DNA from: Gallionella sp.
GTDB lineage: Bacteria > Pseudomonadota > Gammaproteobacteria > Burkholderiales > Gallionellaceae
Direction of reading: 5' to 3'
Length of the DNA: 45,569 nucleotides
Assembly: GCA_025350705.1 (NCBI GenBank)
Contig: JANXXH010000084.1
Coordinates: forward strand, 1 to 45,569
Part shown: piece after piece, positions 1 to 8,301 of the stretch
Layout of the letters: each line of letters begins with the position of its first letter
How positions within the stretch are numbered: position 1 is the first letter of the stretch
Made by a program: the position numbers and the translations under genes
The notes under the pieces: model-generated
What the model saw: the letters and a program-made list of their open reading frames with translations, nothing else
Database searches by the model: none
Told to the model about the DNA's origin: nothing

Positions 1-1196
1 ATCCAGTGCCGCACCGGAATATCCGTGCCGCTTTGCAGATGCGCCTGACAGCCGATGTTGGCGGTGACTATCTGCACCGGCTTTCCGCTTTGCAAAGCAT
101 CCAGTTTGTTGTGCAGCAACTGCTGTGACAATTCCTTTTGCAGAATCGAATAGGTTCCTGCCGAGCCGCAGCACAAATGTTTGTCTGCTACCGGCGTCAA
201 TTCGTAACCGGCCTTGCTCAACAATTCCTCGATCACGCCGACGATCTTTTGCCCGTGCTGCAAGGTGCATGGGGAATGGAATGCGGCCTTGCCGCGCGGG
301 TTAGATTTCAAGAGTCGCAGCAGGCCGTCTTTTTCTGCGGCGAGTATCTCGCTGAGGTCGCGGGTCATGCCGGAAATCCTTGCCGCCTTTGCGGCGTAGG
401 CCGGATCATCGCGCAGCAGATGGCCATACTCTTTCACCATCGCGCCGCAACCGCTCGCTGTCATCACCACCGCCTCAGTACCCTGCTCTACTTGCGGCCA
501 CCATGCATCGATGTTGCGGCGCATGTAGTCCAGCCCGTCTGCATGCGCATTAAGATGATAGCTGACCGCGCCGCAGCAACCGGCTTTTTCCGCACTCGAC
601 AAAGTGATGCCTAGCTTGTCCAGCACGCGCGCGGCGGCGGCATTGGTATTGGGCGCGAGGCCGGGCTGTACGCAACCTTCCAGCACCAGCATGCTGCGCG
701 CGTGACGTGTCGTCGGCCAGGGTTTTGCTTCTTTGGCGAGCGGAATATTCTTTGCCAGCGCGCCCGGCAACAGCGGGCGGAACAGTCGGCCCAGCGCGAG
801 CAACAAATTAAACATTGCAGTGCGCGGCAGCACCGCGCGCAGCATCCAGCGCTGCACAGATTGCCACAGGCTGCGTCCGATTTTTTGTTCGGCGATGGAA
901 CGACCGATGTCGACCAGACGGCCGTATTGCACGCCGGATGGGCAGGTGGTTTCGCAGGAGCGGCAGGTGAGGCAGCGGTCCAGATGCAGCATGGTTTTAT
1001 CGGTCACCTCTGCGCCTTCGAGCATCTCCTTGATCAGATAGATGCGACCGCGCGGGCTGTCCAGCTCGTTGCCCAGCAGTTGATAGGTGGGACAGGTGGC
1101 GGTGCAAAATCCGCAATGCACACAGGCGCGCAGGATGGCCTCTGCCTCCTGGCCGTCAGCGGTGTTCTTGTATGCCTCAATGAGATTGGTTTGCAT
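1..1196 (-). CDS. glcF: Glycolate oxidase iron-sulfur subunit GlcF (3' end outside window)
   Basis: Iron-sulfur subunit of glycolate oxidase, passing electrons from the GlcD/GlcE flavin subunits to the respiratory chain. The first codons give two ferredoxin-type clusters with Cys at residues 25, 28, 31, 35 and 75, 78, 81, 85. A CCG motif (HLCCGSAGTYS), typical of heterodisulfide-reductase-like domains, lies near 150-180. The frame stays open to the window edge after 398 codons and reads IPVRHW there; the family is about 400-410 residues, so only a few codons are missing. The ATG at 1196 lies 5 nt after the glcE stop. Last visible gene of the hprA-aceB-glcDEF operon. Confidence 0.93.
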   Translation of the reverse strand, partial: MQTNLIEAYKNTADGQEAEAILRACVHCGFCTATCPTYQLLGNELDSPRGRIYLIKEMLEGAEVTDKTMLHLDRCLTCRSCETTCPSGVQYGRLVDIGRSIAEQKIGRSLWQSVQRWMLRAVLPRTAMFNLLLALGRLFRPLLPGALAKNIPLAKEAKPWPTTRHARSMLVLEGCVQPGLAPNTNAAAARVLDKLGITLSSAEKAGCCGAVSYHLNAHADGLDYMRRNIDAWWPQVEQGTEAVVMTASGCGAMVKEYGHLLRDDPAYAAKAARISGMTRDLSEILAAEKDGLLRLLKSNPRGKAAFHSPCTLQHGQKIVGVIEELLSKAGYELTPVADKHLCCGSAGTYSILQKELSQQLLHNKLDALQSGKPVQIVTANIGCQAHLQSGTDIPVRHW

Positions 1197-1201
1197 GTTT
1201 T

Positions 1202-2275
1202 TTATAAATCCTTATACATGCGTCCGGGATTGAAGATGCCGTGCGGATCAAATGTTTTCTTCAGCCGCTGGTGCAATACCAGCAGCGGTGGTGTCAGCGG
1301 ATGGAACGGCTCGTCATTTGGTTCAGTGCTGCGGAACAGCGTCGCGTGACCGCCAAGCGCAGCCGCAGCCTCGCGTATAGTTGCCGGCAATGCATCGCTC
1401 GCCAGCCAGCGCAGCGCGCCGCCCCACTCGATCAGTTGCTGTGACGACACCTTGATCGCAGGCACATTGATCGTTGCCGCGCAGGAAGGCAGCGACAGAC
1501 GCCAAAGATTTTTCGCCGATTCAAAAAATTCGTGCTGCTGTTCGCGCACGCTATGCCAGAAACGTTCGGCATCTTGCAGCACCTCGCCGCCAAGTTTCTG
1601 CCGCACCGACTTTATTGCAGCAGAGGCACCGGACAGGCGCACGCTCAGCACGCCGACATGGTAGCAAGTCGCGGACAGCGACAGCGGTTGTGCCGCCCAG
1701 CGGTTCATCGTTTCCAAAGCCTCGCGCTCTGCCATTTCAAAACGCAGAGTCAGCTCTTCGGCAGGCAGCGGCAAGATTTTCAGCGACACTTCCAGCAGCA
1801 GTCCCAGTGTGCCGAGCGAGCCCGCCATCAAACGCGACACGTCGTAACCGGCGACATTCTTCATGACCTGTCCGCCGAAGCGCAGATCATCGCCCTTGCC
1901 GTCTATCATGCGCACGCCCAGCACGTAGTCGCGCACTGCACCCGCGTAGGCGCGACGCGGCCCGGACAATCCTGCGGCGATGCAACCGCCCAGCGTCGCA
2001 CCCGCACCGAAATGCGGCGGCTCGAACGGCAGCATCTGACGCTTGGATGCCAGCGCAGCCTCGATCTCGGCCAGCGGCGTACCGGCGCGCGCGGTGAGCA
2101 CCAGCTCGGTAGGCTCGTAGGAAACAATGCCGCGATAGGGCGTCACGTCCAGTGTGGCGCCTTGCACAACACGTCCATAGAAAGACTTGCTGCCCGAGCC
2201 TTGGATGCACAGCGGGCGGCGCTCGCGTCCTGCCTCGCGCACAATGTTACTGAGTTGTTCGATGGAGTCCTGCAT
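1202..2275 (-). CDS. glcE: Glycolate oxidase FAD-binding subunit GlcE
   Basis: Second flavin-binding subunit of glycolate oxidase, 357 residues from the ATG at 2275. The N-terminal half is a PCMH-type FAD domain (IQGSGSKSFYGR near residue 24, then FGAGATLGGCIAAGLSGPRR, then QVMKNVAGYDVSRLMAGS). The C-terminus ends in the FNPGRM motif of the FAD-linked oxidase family. The frame stays open upstream to 2539, but that extension runs through the 3' end of glcD and its composition is unlike GlcE; the ATG at 2275 gives the family length of about 350. It follows glcD by 20 nt and precedes glcF by 5 nt, consistent with one mRNA. Confidence 0.93.
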   Translation of the reverse strand: MQDSIEQLSNIVREAGRERRPLCIQGSGSKSFYGRVVQGATLDVTPYRGIVSYEPTELVLTARAGTPLAEIEAALASKRQMLPFEPPHFGAGATLGGCIAAGLSGPRRAYAGAVRDYVLGVRMIDGKGDDLRFGGQVMKNVAGYDVSRLMAGSLGTLGLLLEVSLKILPLPAEELTLRFEMAEREALETMNRWAAQPLSLSATCYHVGVLSVRLSGASAAIKSVRQKLGGEVLQDAERFWHSVREQQHEFFESAKNLWRLSLPSCAATINVPAIKVSSQQLIEWGGALRWLASDALPATIREAAAALGGHATLFRSTEPNDEPFHPLTPPLLVLHQRLKKTFDPHGIFNPGRMYKDL

Positions 2276-2295
2276 CGCTCTATACTTTACATTTA

Positions 2296-3750
2296 TTACA
2301 AACGTGGAATGTCGGGGAACGGCACTTGCCCGTGATGCACATGCATGCGGCCGAATTCCGCGCAGCGGTGAACGGTGGGAATCACCTTGCCGGGATTGAG
2401 CAGGCCGGACGGATCGAACGCCAGTTTCACTTCGCGGAATATCTGCAATTCCCCGGACTTGAATTGCGCACACATCTGGTTGATCTTCTCGATACCGACA
2501 CCGTGTTCGCCGGTGATGGTGCCGCCCACTTCCACGCACAACTCAAAAACTTTTCCGCCCAGTTCCTCGGCGCGATGCAATTCGCCGGGCCGGTTGGCAT
2601 CGTACAAGATCAATGGATGAAGATTGCCGTCACCGGCATGGAACACATTGGCGACCCGCAAGCCATATTCCTTGGACAACTCGTCGATGCGGCTCAGCAC
2701 GTGACTCAACTCGCGGCGCGGGATGGTGCCATCCATGCAGTAATAATCTGGTGAGAGACGACCCACAGCAGGGAAGGCGGCCTTGCGCCCGGCCCACAGC
2801 CTGAGTCTATCCGCTTCATTCGCCGAGGTGCGCAGCGAAGTCGCGCCGCAGCGCGAGAGTATCGTTTGCATCTTCGCGATCTCTTCGGCGACTTCTTCCG
2901 GCGTGCCGTCCGATTCGCACAACAGGATCGCTTCAGCGGCTAGCGGGTAACCGGCGTGAACAAAATCTTCCGCGGCCTTGATCGACAACTTGTCCATCAT
3001 TTCCAGACCGGCCGGGATGATGCCATCTGCGATGATCTCGCCGACTGCATTGCCCGCGTCAGCCACCGTGGCGAACGCGGCCATCACTACCTGGGCAAGT
3101 TCCGGCTTGGGCAGCAGCTTGACCGTCACCTCGGTGATCACGCCGAGCATGCCCTCGCTGCCGGTGAACAGCGCGAGCAGATCGTAGCCGGATGAATCCA
3201 GTGCCTCAGAACCTATCTCCAGCAGCTCGCCATCCATCGTGCAGGCGCGCAACTTGAGCACGTTGTGTACGGTGAGGCCGTACTTCAGGCAATGCACGCC
3301 ACCGGCGTTTTCTGCGACATTGCCGCCGATGGAACAAGCGATCTGGCTGGACGGATCGGGGGCGTAATACAGTCCGTGCGGCGCAGCCGCCTCGGAGATC
3401 GCGAGGTTGCGCACGCCGGGTTGCACGCGCGCGATGCGCGCGAGCGGATCGAGCGACAGGATGCGCTTGAACTTGGACAGGCTGAGCAGCACGCCGTCGG
3501 AGAGCGGCAGCGCACCGCCTGACAGACCTGTGCCTGCGCCGCGCGCGACCACCGCCACATTTTCGCGGCGGCACAGCAGCAGGATCTCGCGCACCTGCTG
3601 TTCGGTTTCGGGCAACGCAACGATCATCGGCACCTGACGGTAAGCCGACAGGCCGTCGCACTCGAAAGGCTTGAGGTCTTCCTGCTCGAACAGCACAGCT
3701 TCCGCCGGAAGAATCTCCAGCATCTGTTTTATCAGTTCATGCTTTTTCAT
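2296..3750 (-). CDS. glcD: Glycolate oxidase catalytic subunit GlcD
   Basis: FAD-linked subunit that oxidises glycolate to glyoxylate. 484 residues against about 499 in E. coli. The PCMH FAD-binding domain shows ARGAGTGLSGGALP near residue 70 and SQIACSIGGNVAENAGG near 135. The C-terminal FAD-oxidase domain has HAGDGNLHP and GTITGEHGVG and ends with LNPGKV. The ATG at 3750 is 21 nt after the aceB stop. It works with GlcE and GlcF; the glyoxylate formed is the substrate of the upstream malate synthase, so the operon forms a short pathway. Confidence 0.96.
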   Translation of the reverse strand: MKKHELIKQMLEILPAEAVLFEQEDLKPFECDGLSAYRQVPMIVALPETEQQVREILLLCRRENVAVVARGAGTGLSGGALPLSDGVLLSLSKFKRILSLDPLARIARVQPGVRNLAISEAAAPHGLYYAPDPSSQIACSIGGNVAENAGGVHCLKYGLTVHNVLKLRACTMDGELLEIGSEALDSSGYDLLALFTGSEGMLGVITEVTVKLLPKPELAQVVMAAFATVADAGNAVGEIIADGIIPAGLEMMDKLSIKAAEDFVHAGYPLAAEAILLCESDGTPEEVAEEIAKMQTILSRCGATSLRTSANEADRLRLWAGRKAAFPAVGRLSPDYYCMDGTIPRRELSHVLSRIDELSKEYGLRVANVFHAGDGNLHPLILYDANRPGELHRAEELGGKVFELCVEVGGTITGEHGVGIEKINQMCAQFKSGELQIFREVKLAFDPSGLLNPGKVIPTVHRCAEFGRMHVHHGQVPFPDIPRL

Positions 3751-3771
3751 GGTCGGCGCCGGAATAAAAAA

Positions 3772-5364
3772 TTATTCCATCACGTCATAACAATAATTAG
3801 TGAGGAATTCCACCATCGGTTCCTTGGCAAGCAACTCCTCGAACACTTTCGCAGCCTGCTGATAATTTCCCGCGACAAAGCGCTTTTCGCTCACTCCTGC
3901 GGTGATGCCGGCAAGTGCTGAGGGGATCGTCGCGCGCACCATCTCCAGCGTGACCTTGCGTCCGTCGTCCAGAACGCCGTGCGGGCTGTGTATCCACTGC
4001 CACACTTGCGAGCGGGAGATCTCTGCGGTGGCTGCATCTTCCATCAGATTATGTATCGGCACGCAGCCGGTGCCCGCCAGCCAGGCACCGAGGTAGGCGA
4101 TCGCCACCTCGATGTTGAAGTGCAGCCCCGTTTCGGTGATCGGGCCTTGCGGTTCGAATCTCAACAGGTCGGCAGCCGATGCCTTCACGTCTTCGCGTTT
4201 CTTGTTCAATTGATTCGGTGCGGGCATCAGCCGGTCGAACACTTCCTTCGCGAGAGGAACCAGTCCGGGGTGTGCCACCCAGGTGCCATCGTGTCCATCG
4301 CCCGCTTCGCGCTCCTTGTCGGCGCGCACTTTGGTCAGTGCCGCATCATTCGCAGCCGGGTCGTTCTTGATCGGTATCTGTGCCGCCATCCCGCCGATGG
4401 CATGTGCATTGCGGCGGTGACAGGTCTTGATCAACAACAGCGAATAGGCGCGCATGAAGGGTGAGGTCATGCTCACCAACCCGCGGTCGGCCAAAACGAA
4501 ATCAGGATTACGCGCAAACTTCTTGAAGCAGCTGAAGATGTAATCCCAGCGCCCGCAGTTCAATCCGGCCGAGTGCTCGCGCAGCTCGTAAAGAAATTCG
4601 TCCATCTCGAAAGCGGCGAGGATGGTCTCGATCAGCACCGTCGCCTTGACGGTGCCGCGCGGAATGCCGAGCCGTTCCTGGGCATGAATGAACACGTCAT
4701 TCCACAACCGGGCCTCGAGATAGCTTTCCATCTTGGGCAGATAAAAATACGGCGCGGTGCCGCGTGACAGCAAGGCCTTTGCATTGTGAAAAAAATACAG
4801 GCCGAAGTCGAACAGGCTGGCGGACACCGGCTTGCCGTCCACGGTCACATGCTTCTCTACCATGTGCCAACCGCGCGGGCGCATGAACATCACCGAGATT
4901 TTTTCATTCAACCGGTAGGTCTTGCCATCCGGGTTGACGTGCTTGATGGTGCGCGCGACCGCATCGCGCAAATTGATCTGCGCGTCGATCACGTTGAGCC
5001 AGGTCGGCGTCATCGAATCTTCCATATCCGCCATGTACACGCTCGCTCCGGCATTGAGTCCGTTGATCAGCATCTTTCGTTCCGCAGGGCCGGTCAATTC
5101 GACGCGTCGATCCAGCAGCTCGGCGGGCACCGGCGCGATGGTCCAATCGCTGTTGCGCACGTCAGCAGTCTCGTCCAGAAAGTCGGGCAACTTGCCTGCA
5201 TCCAGCTCGGCCTGACGCTGCACCCTGCGCTTGAGCAAAGATTGCCGCACGGGTTCGAACTTGCGTGCCAACTCGGCGATGAAGGCCAGCGCCTCATGAG
5301 TCAGGATGGCGTATTGCTCAGTCGTGAGAGGAGCCGTGATGTTGATGCCTGCGGGGTAATTCAT
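3772..5364 (-). CDS. aceB: Malate synthase A
   Basis: Condenses glyoxylate with acetyl-CoA to give malate. 530 residues, close to E. coli AceB (533). It shows the family signature REHSAGLNCGRWDYIF (about residues 255-270), the early motif MADMEDSMTPTW and the C-terminal catalytic region ending GVLDDGRKVT. No isocitrate lyase gene is visible in the window, so here the enzyme probably drains glyoxylate made from glycolate rather than serving a classical glyoxylate shunt; that role is inference from the operon. Spacing is 24 nt to hprA upstream and 21 nt to glcD downstream. Confidence 0.96.
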   Translation of the reverse strand: MNYPAGINITAPLTTEQYAILTHEALAFIAELARKFEPVRQSLLKRRVQRQAELDAGKLPDFLDETADVRNSDWTIAPVPAELLDRRVELTGPAERKMLINGLNAGASVYMADMEDSMTPTWLNVIDAQINLRDAVARTIKHVNPDGKTYRLNEKISVMFMRPRGWHMVEKHVTVDGKPVSASLFDFGLYFFHNAKALLSRGTAPYFYLPKMESYLEARLWNDVFIHAQERLGIPRGTVKATVLIETILAAFEMDEFLYELREHSAGLNCGRWDYIFSCFKKFARNPDFVLADRGLVSMTSPFMRAYSLLLIKTCHRRNAHAIGGMAAQIPIKNDPAANDAALTKVRADKEREAGDGHDGTWVAHPGLVPLAKEVFDRLMPAPNQLNKKREDVKASAADLLRFEPQGPITETGLHFNIEVAIAYLGAWLAGTGCVPIHNLMEDAATAEISRSQVWQWIHSPHGVLDDGRKVTLEMVRATIPSALAGITAGVSEKRFVAGNYQQAAKVFEELLAKEPMVEFLTNYCYDVME

Positions 5365-5388
5365 GATTGTTCCCTGGTTAATGGCGCG

Positions 5389-6336
5389 TCATGCAACACG
5401 GTTTTGTGGCGTGCCTGCAACGAAGGCTTCGATATTGTCTATGAGCTGATCTGCCAGAGTCTGCATCGCCGCCCTGCCCGACCAGGCATTGTGCGGAGTC
5501 AGGATGAAATTGGGCAGGTTCAAGTCCAGCAACGGATTCCCGTCTCTGGGCGGCTCCTTGACCAGCACGTCGAACCCGGCTCCGCCGATGCGTTTGGTGC
5601 GCAGTGCTTCCAGCAATGCTGCTTCGTCCACCAGACCACCGCGCGCGGTGTTGATCAGGATCGCGTCGGTTTTCATGCGCGCGAATTCTGCTGTGCTGAT
5701 TAAGTGACGGGTCTGATCGTTAAGAGGCAGGTGCAAGGTGATCACATCGCTTTCGCTCAGCACCTTGTCGAACGCTGTGTAACCCGGACGCACTCCGGAA
5801 GCACCTTTGTGTTCAGCGAGCAGCGCCTTCATGCCAAATGCCGCCGCGATCTGCGCCACTGATTTGCCGATCGCGCCGTTGCCCATGATGCCCAGCGTGC
5901 TGCCGTATAAATCCTGCACCGGATGGGTGAACAAACAAAATTGTTCAGCGCGTTGCCATTCACCATTTTGCACGTCGGCACGAAATGCGATCAGGTTGCG
6001 GCGCAACGCCAGCATCATCATGAACACATGCTCGGGCACGGTGTGCACCGAGTAATTGCGGATGTTGGACACGACGATGCCGCGCTCCTTGCAGCATTCG
6101 AGATCCACGTTGTTGGTGCCGGTGGCGGCCACCGCGACCATTTTCAGCTTGGGCAGTTGAACCAGCATTTCCCGGCTCAACTGCACCTTGTTGGTAATGG
6201 CGATCGTGGCATCTTTCAGTCGTGCAACGGTCTGTTCGGCAGATGTCGCCGGATATTCCTTCCACTGGTGCGCAAAGTCCGGACGACGGATATCGGCGAT
6301 GATGCTGGCTGAATCGAGAAAAACAATTGTTTGCAT
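5389..6336 (-). CDS. hprA: D-2-hydroxyacid dehydrogenase, probable glycerate dehydrogenase / hydroxypyruvate (glyoxylate) reductase
   Basis: NAD(P)-dependent reductase of the D-isomer 2-hydroxyacid dehydrogenase family, 315 residues. The Rossmann motif is GNGAIG (near 150). The catalytic triad is visible as Arg in NTARGGLVDE, Glu in VKEPP and His in LTPHNAWSGRAA; the TPH-x-AW pattern is the one seen in HprA-type enzymes. It begins the hprA-aceB-glcDEF operon, so hydroxypyruvate or glyoxylate are the likely substrates, giving a second exit (glycerate or glycolate) for C2 carbon. Substrate choice cannot be read from sequence alone. Confidence 0.88.
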   Translation of the reverse strand: MQTIVFLDSASIIADIRRPDFAHQWKEYPATSAEQTVARLKDATIAITNKVQLSREMLVQLPKLKMVAVAATGTNNVDLECCKERGIVVSNIRNYSVHTVPEHVFMMMLALRRNLIAFRADVQNGEWQRAEQFCLFTHPVQDLYGSTLGIMGNGAIGKSVAQIAAAFGMKALLAEHKGASGVRPGYTAFDKVLSESDVITLHLPLNDQTRHLISTAEFARMKTDAILINTARGGLVDEAALLEALRTKRIGGAGFDVLVKEPPRDGNPLLDLNLPNFILTPHNAWSGRAAMQTLADQLIDNIEAFVAGTPQNRVA

Positions 6337-6553
6337 ATGATCTTTTTCCGGGAGAGTACCGTTGACTGAAAATCACACGGATCAAACAAGATTAAATCAT
6401 AAATCAGACACCAAGAGCGATGTAAAGCGCGAAATGACCTTATGCGTTTGCAGTGAATTACCCGGCACTCGGGTGTCTGCACGACAGGATTATTAATAGT
6501 TGCCATCACCATGATGGACTTTGCTATATCGCCCGTTGTTCAACTGTCCGATC

Positions 6554-6588
6554 AAAAAAAGTAAGGCCCGCATCGCTGCAGGCCTTAC
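6554..6588 (-). terminator. Rho-independent terminator of the tRNA-Lys/tRNA-Thr unit
   Basis: On the minus strand, 9 nt after the encoded CCA of tRNA-Thr, an 8-bp stem (GTAAGGCC with GGCCTTAC, 6561-6588) is followed by seven T residues (6554-6560). This ends the tRNA transcript before the hprA promoter region. The 217 bp between this element and the hprA start (6337-6553) hold no gene or convincing promoter that I can see. Confidence 0.88.
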
Positions 6589-6596
6589 GTGGGTAT

Positions 6597-6672
6597 TGGT
6601 GCCGCTTATCGGATTCGAACTGATGACCTACCGCTTACAAGGCGGTTGCTCTACCAACTGAGCTAAAGCGGC
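6597..6672 (-). tRNA. tRNA-Thr(UGU)
   Basis: Minus-strand cloverleaf of 76 nt with encoded CCA. The acceptor stem GCCGCTT pairs with AAGCGGC and the discriminator is A. The anticodon arm CCGCC-TTGTAAG-CGG places TGT in the loop, reading ACA/ACG threonine codons. The T arm is GTTCGAAT. It lies 37 nt downstream of tRNA-Lys on the same transcript. Confidence 0.96.
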
Positions 6673-6709
6673 AAGGAAAAACGAGGAAGCTAAAGATTCT
6701 TCTGCAAAA

Positions 6710-6785
6710 TGGTGGGTCGAGCGAGATTCGAACTCGCGACCAACGGATTAAAAGTCCGCTGCTCTACCGGCTGAGCTATCGACCC
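6710..6785 (-). tRNA. tRNA-Lys(UUU)
   Basis: Minus-strand cloverleaf of 76 nt with encoded CCA. The acceptor stem GGGTCGA pairs with TCGACCC and the discriminator is A. The anticodon loop CTTTTAA gives TTT, for lysine AAA/AAG. The T arm is GTTCGAAT. It lies about 10 nt after the predicted transcription start of the promoter at 6802-6829. Confidence 0.97.
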
Positions 6786-6801
6786 TCGCAAAAGAGCGCG
6801 A

Positions 6802-6829
6802 ATTATACGGGTTTAGCCCACCCTGTCAA
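6802..6829 (-). promoter_or_regulatory. Consensus sigma-70 promoter of the tRNA-Lys/tRNA-Thr unit
   Basis: On the minus strand a perfect -35 box TTGACA (6824-6829) and a perfect -10 box TATAAT (6802-6807) are separated by 16 nt. The stretch after the -10 box begins TCGCGC; a G+C-rich discriminator like this is usual for stable-RNA promoters under stringent control. The tRNA-Lys 5' end is 16 nt downstream of the -10 box. Confidence 0.9.
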
Positions 6830-6831
6830 CG

Positions 6832-6860
6832 AAAAATACCTTGCACCAAGGCTTGTGCAA
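6832..6860 (-). terminator. Probable terminator after queC
   Basis: Directly after the queC stop on the minus strand, a short hairpin (TTGCAC with GTGCAA, 6841-6860) is followed after 4 nt by five T residues (6832-6836). It would end the long ruvB-tol-que transcript just before the tRNA promoter. The stem is short, so strength is uncertain. Confidence 0.55.
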
Positions 6861-7538
6861 CTATATTGCGCGATACGCTGTTGGATCGTCTACACCGGCA
6901 GCGGAAAATCCTGCGCGGCGCAAGCGGCAGGAGTCACATACACCACAGGCCCGCCCCGATTCATCGGCCTGATAACAGGAAACCGTCTGCGCAAAATCAA
7001 CACCCAGCGTATGGCCCTGATGGATTATTTCTGCTTTGGTCATGTTCAGCAACGGCGCATGCACGGTGAGAGGATGTCCTTCCACAGCCGCTTTAGTGGC
7101 GAGATTCGCCATGCGCTCAAAAGCCTCGATATAGGGCTGGCGACAATCAGGATAGCCGGAATAATCGACCGCGTTCACGCCGATGAAAATGTCCTGCGCG
7201 TGCAACACCTCGGCCCAGGCCAGGGCAAGCGAGAGCATGATGGTATTGCGCGCGGGAACGTAGGTAAGCGGGATGCCCTGAGTGGGTTGCTGCGGAACCG
7301 CGATGTTGCTATCCGTCAGCGCCGACCCGCCAAAACCGGTGAGGTCAATCCTCACCACCCGATGTTCTTTCGCACCCAGCGTTTGCGCAACCCGCTGCGC
7401 AGCAGCCAGCTCGGCATGGTGGCGTTGTCCATAATCCACACTCAAGGCGTAGCAGACGAAGCCCTGTGCGTGAGCCATTGCCAGCACAGTTGCGGAATCC
7501 ATCCCGCCAGATAAAAGCACCACGGCATTTTTCATCAT
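6861..7538 (-). CDS. queC: 7-cyano-7-deazaguanine synthase QueC
   Basis: Converts 7-carboxy-7-deazaguanine to preQ0 with ATP and ammonia in queuosine biosynthesis. It shows the PP-loop SGGMDS (residues 10-15), the signature [14 protein letters not shown] and a C-terminal zinc site (CYQ...CGVCDSC). I chose the ATG at 7538, whose A overlaps the last base of the queE stop (TGATG), giving 225 residues; the ATG at 7535 is equally possible. An in-frame ATG at 7562 lies inside queE and would add residues unlike the family. Co-transcribed with queE, the preceding pathway enzyme. Confidence 0.94.
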   Translation of the reverse strand: MMKNAVVLLSGGMDSATVLAMAHAQGFVCYALSVDYGQRHHAELAAAQRVAQTLGAKEHRVVRIDLTGFGGSALTDSNIAVPQQPTQGIPLTYVPARNTIMLSLALAWAEVLHAQDIFIGVNAVDYSGYPDCRQPYIEAFERMANLATKAAVEGHPLTVHAPLLNMTKAEIIHQGHTLGVDFAQTVSCYQADESGRACGVCDSCRLRRAGFSAAGVDDPTAYRAI

Positions 7539-8296
7539 CAGTGTCCGGGCACGTTGTTCCATAAAAGTTTGTGCAGCTGGACTTGCAAACGAACCGGCAA
7601 ACGGTCACGCAATATCCATTCAGCCAACCGGGTAGCATCCAGCGTACCGTGCGCAGGCGAAAATAACACCGCGCATCTTTCAGCGAGATGATGTTGCTGC
7701 AGGATTTGTTTTGCCCATTGGTAATCTTTTTCGTCGCACAACACGAATTTTATTTCGTCATGCGGAGCCAATAGCGGCAAATTTTCCCAGCGATTTTTCG
7801 CCACTTCGCCGGATGCCGGAGCTTTGATGTCCACCACGCGCATCACACGTGCATCCACTTCGCTGATATCCAGTGCCCCGCCGGTTTCCAAAGACACTTC
7901 GTAACCTGCATCACATAAAGCGCGCAACAATGGCAGGCAATTTTTTTGCGCCAGCGGCTCACCGCCGGTGACGGTCACATAATGCGGGCTATATTCAGCA
8001 ACTCGCCTGAGAATGTCTCCCAGGCTCATATTTTCTCCACCTGTAAAAGCGTAAGTCGTGTCGCAATATGTGCATCGCAGCGGACAACCGGTCAAGCGAA
8101 TGAATGCCGTAGGCAAACCTACGCGACTGGTCTCGCCTTGCAGCGAATAAAAAATCTCGCTGATGCGCAGTTGCGACACGTTACTGGCGAAGTCAGCCGC
8201 TTGCGGGAGCAACTGCGAGGCCGCCCCTCCCGCACCAGAGGGTTCCACCCCACCGTCTCGGGGCGGCAGTTGCGCGTCTGAATTGGCTTGCGGCAT
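7538..8296 (-). CDS. queE: 7-carboxy-7-deazaguanine synthase QueE, with an unusual N-terminal extension
   Basis: Radical SAM enzyme that makes 7-carboxy-7-deazaguanine from carboxytetrahydropterin. The radical SAM cluster motif is CPLRCTYC, preceded by [29 protein letters not shown] follows, as in the family. The protein has 252 residues, whereas QueE is usually about 210-225. The excess is the first 40 or so residues ([16 protein letters not shown] through FASNVSQ), low in hydrophobics, encoded largely by a palindromic repeat at 8174-8256. Homology begins at [12 protein letters not shown]. No obvious internal start codon precedes that segment, so the extension is probably translated. It overlaps queC by one base. 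Confidence 0.93.
   Translation of the reverse strand: MPQANSDAQLPPRDGGVEPSGAGGAASQLLPQAADFASNVSQLRISEIFYSLQGETSRVGLPTAFIRLTGCPLRCTYCDTTYAFTGGENMSLGDILRRVAEYSPHYVTVTGGEPLAQKNCLPLLRALCDAGYEVSLETGGALDISEVDARVMRVVDIKAPASGEVAKNRWENLPLLAPHDEIKFVLCDEKDYQWAKQILQQHHLAERCAVLFSPAHGTLDATRLAEWILRDRLPVRLQVQLHKLLWNNVPGH
8174..8256 (-). repeat. Coding palindromic element, copy A (in queE)
   Basis: About 83 bp matching the element in ispE (37797-37878). The 36-bp 3' part (8174-8209) is identical at 33 of 36 positions. Internal inverted repeats are visible: TGCGGGAG with CTCCCGCA, and GCCGCCCC with GGGGCGGC. It is read in the same frame as the ispE copy (LLPQ, three residues, then ASNVS). Confidence 0.82.
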
Positions 8297-8301
8297 ATGG
8301 A

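Noticed and set aside
2276-2539. 5' extension of the glcE reading frame
   Set aside because: It overlaps the glcD 3' end and adds 88 residues absent from GlcE.
4786-5703. 305-codon plus-strand ORF opposite aceB and hprA
   Set aside because: Shadow of high-G+C coding on the other strand; aceB and hprA have clear motifs across the whole interval and this frame shows none.
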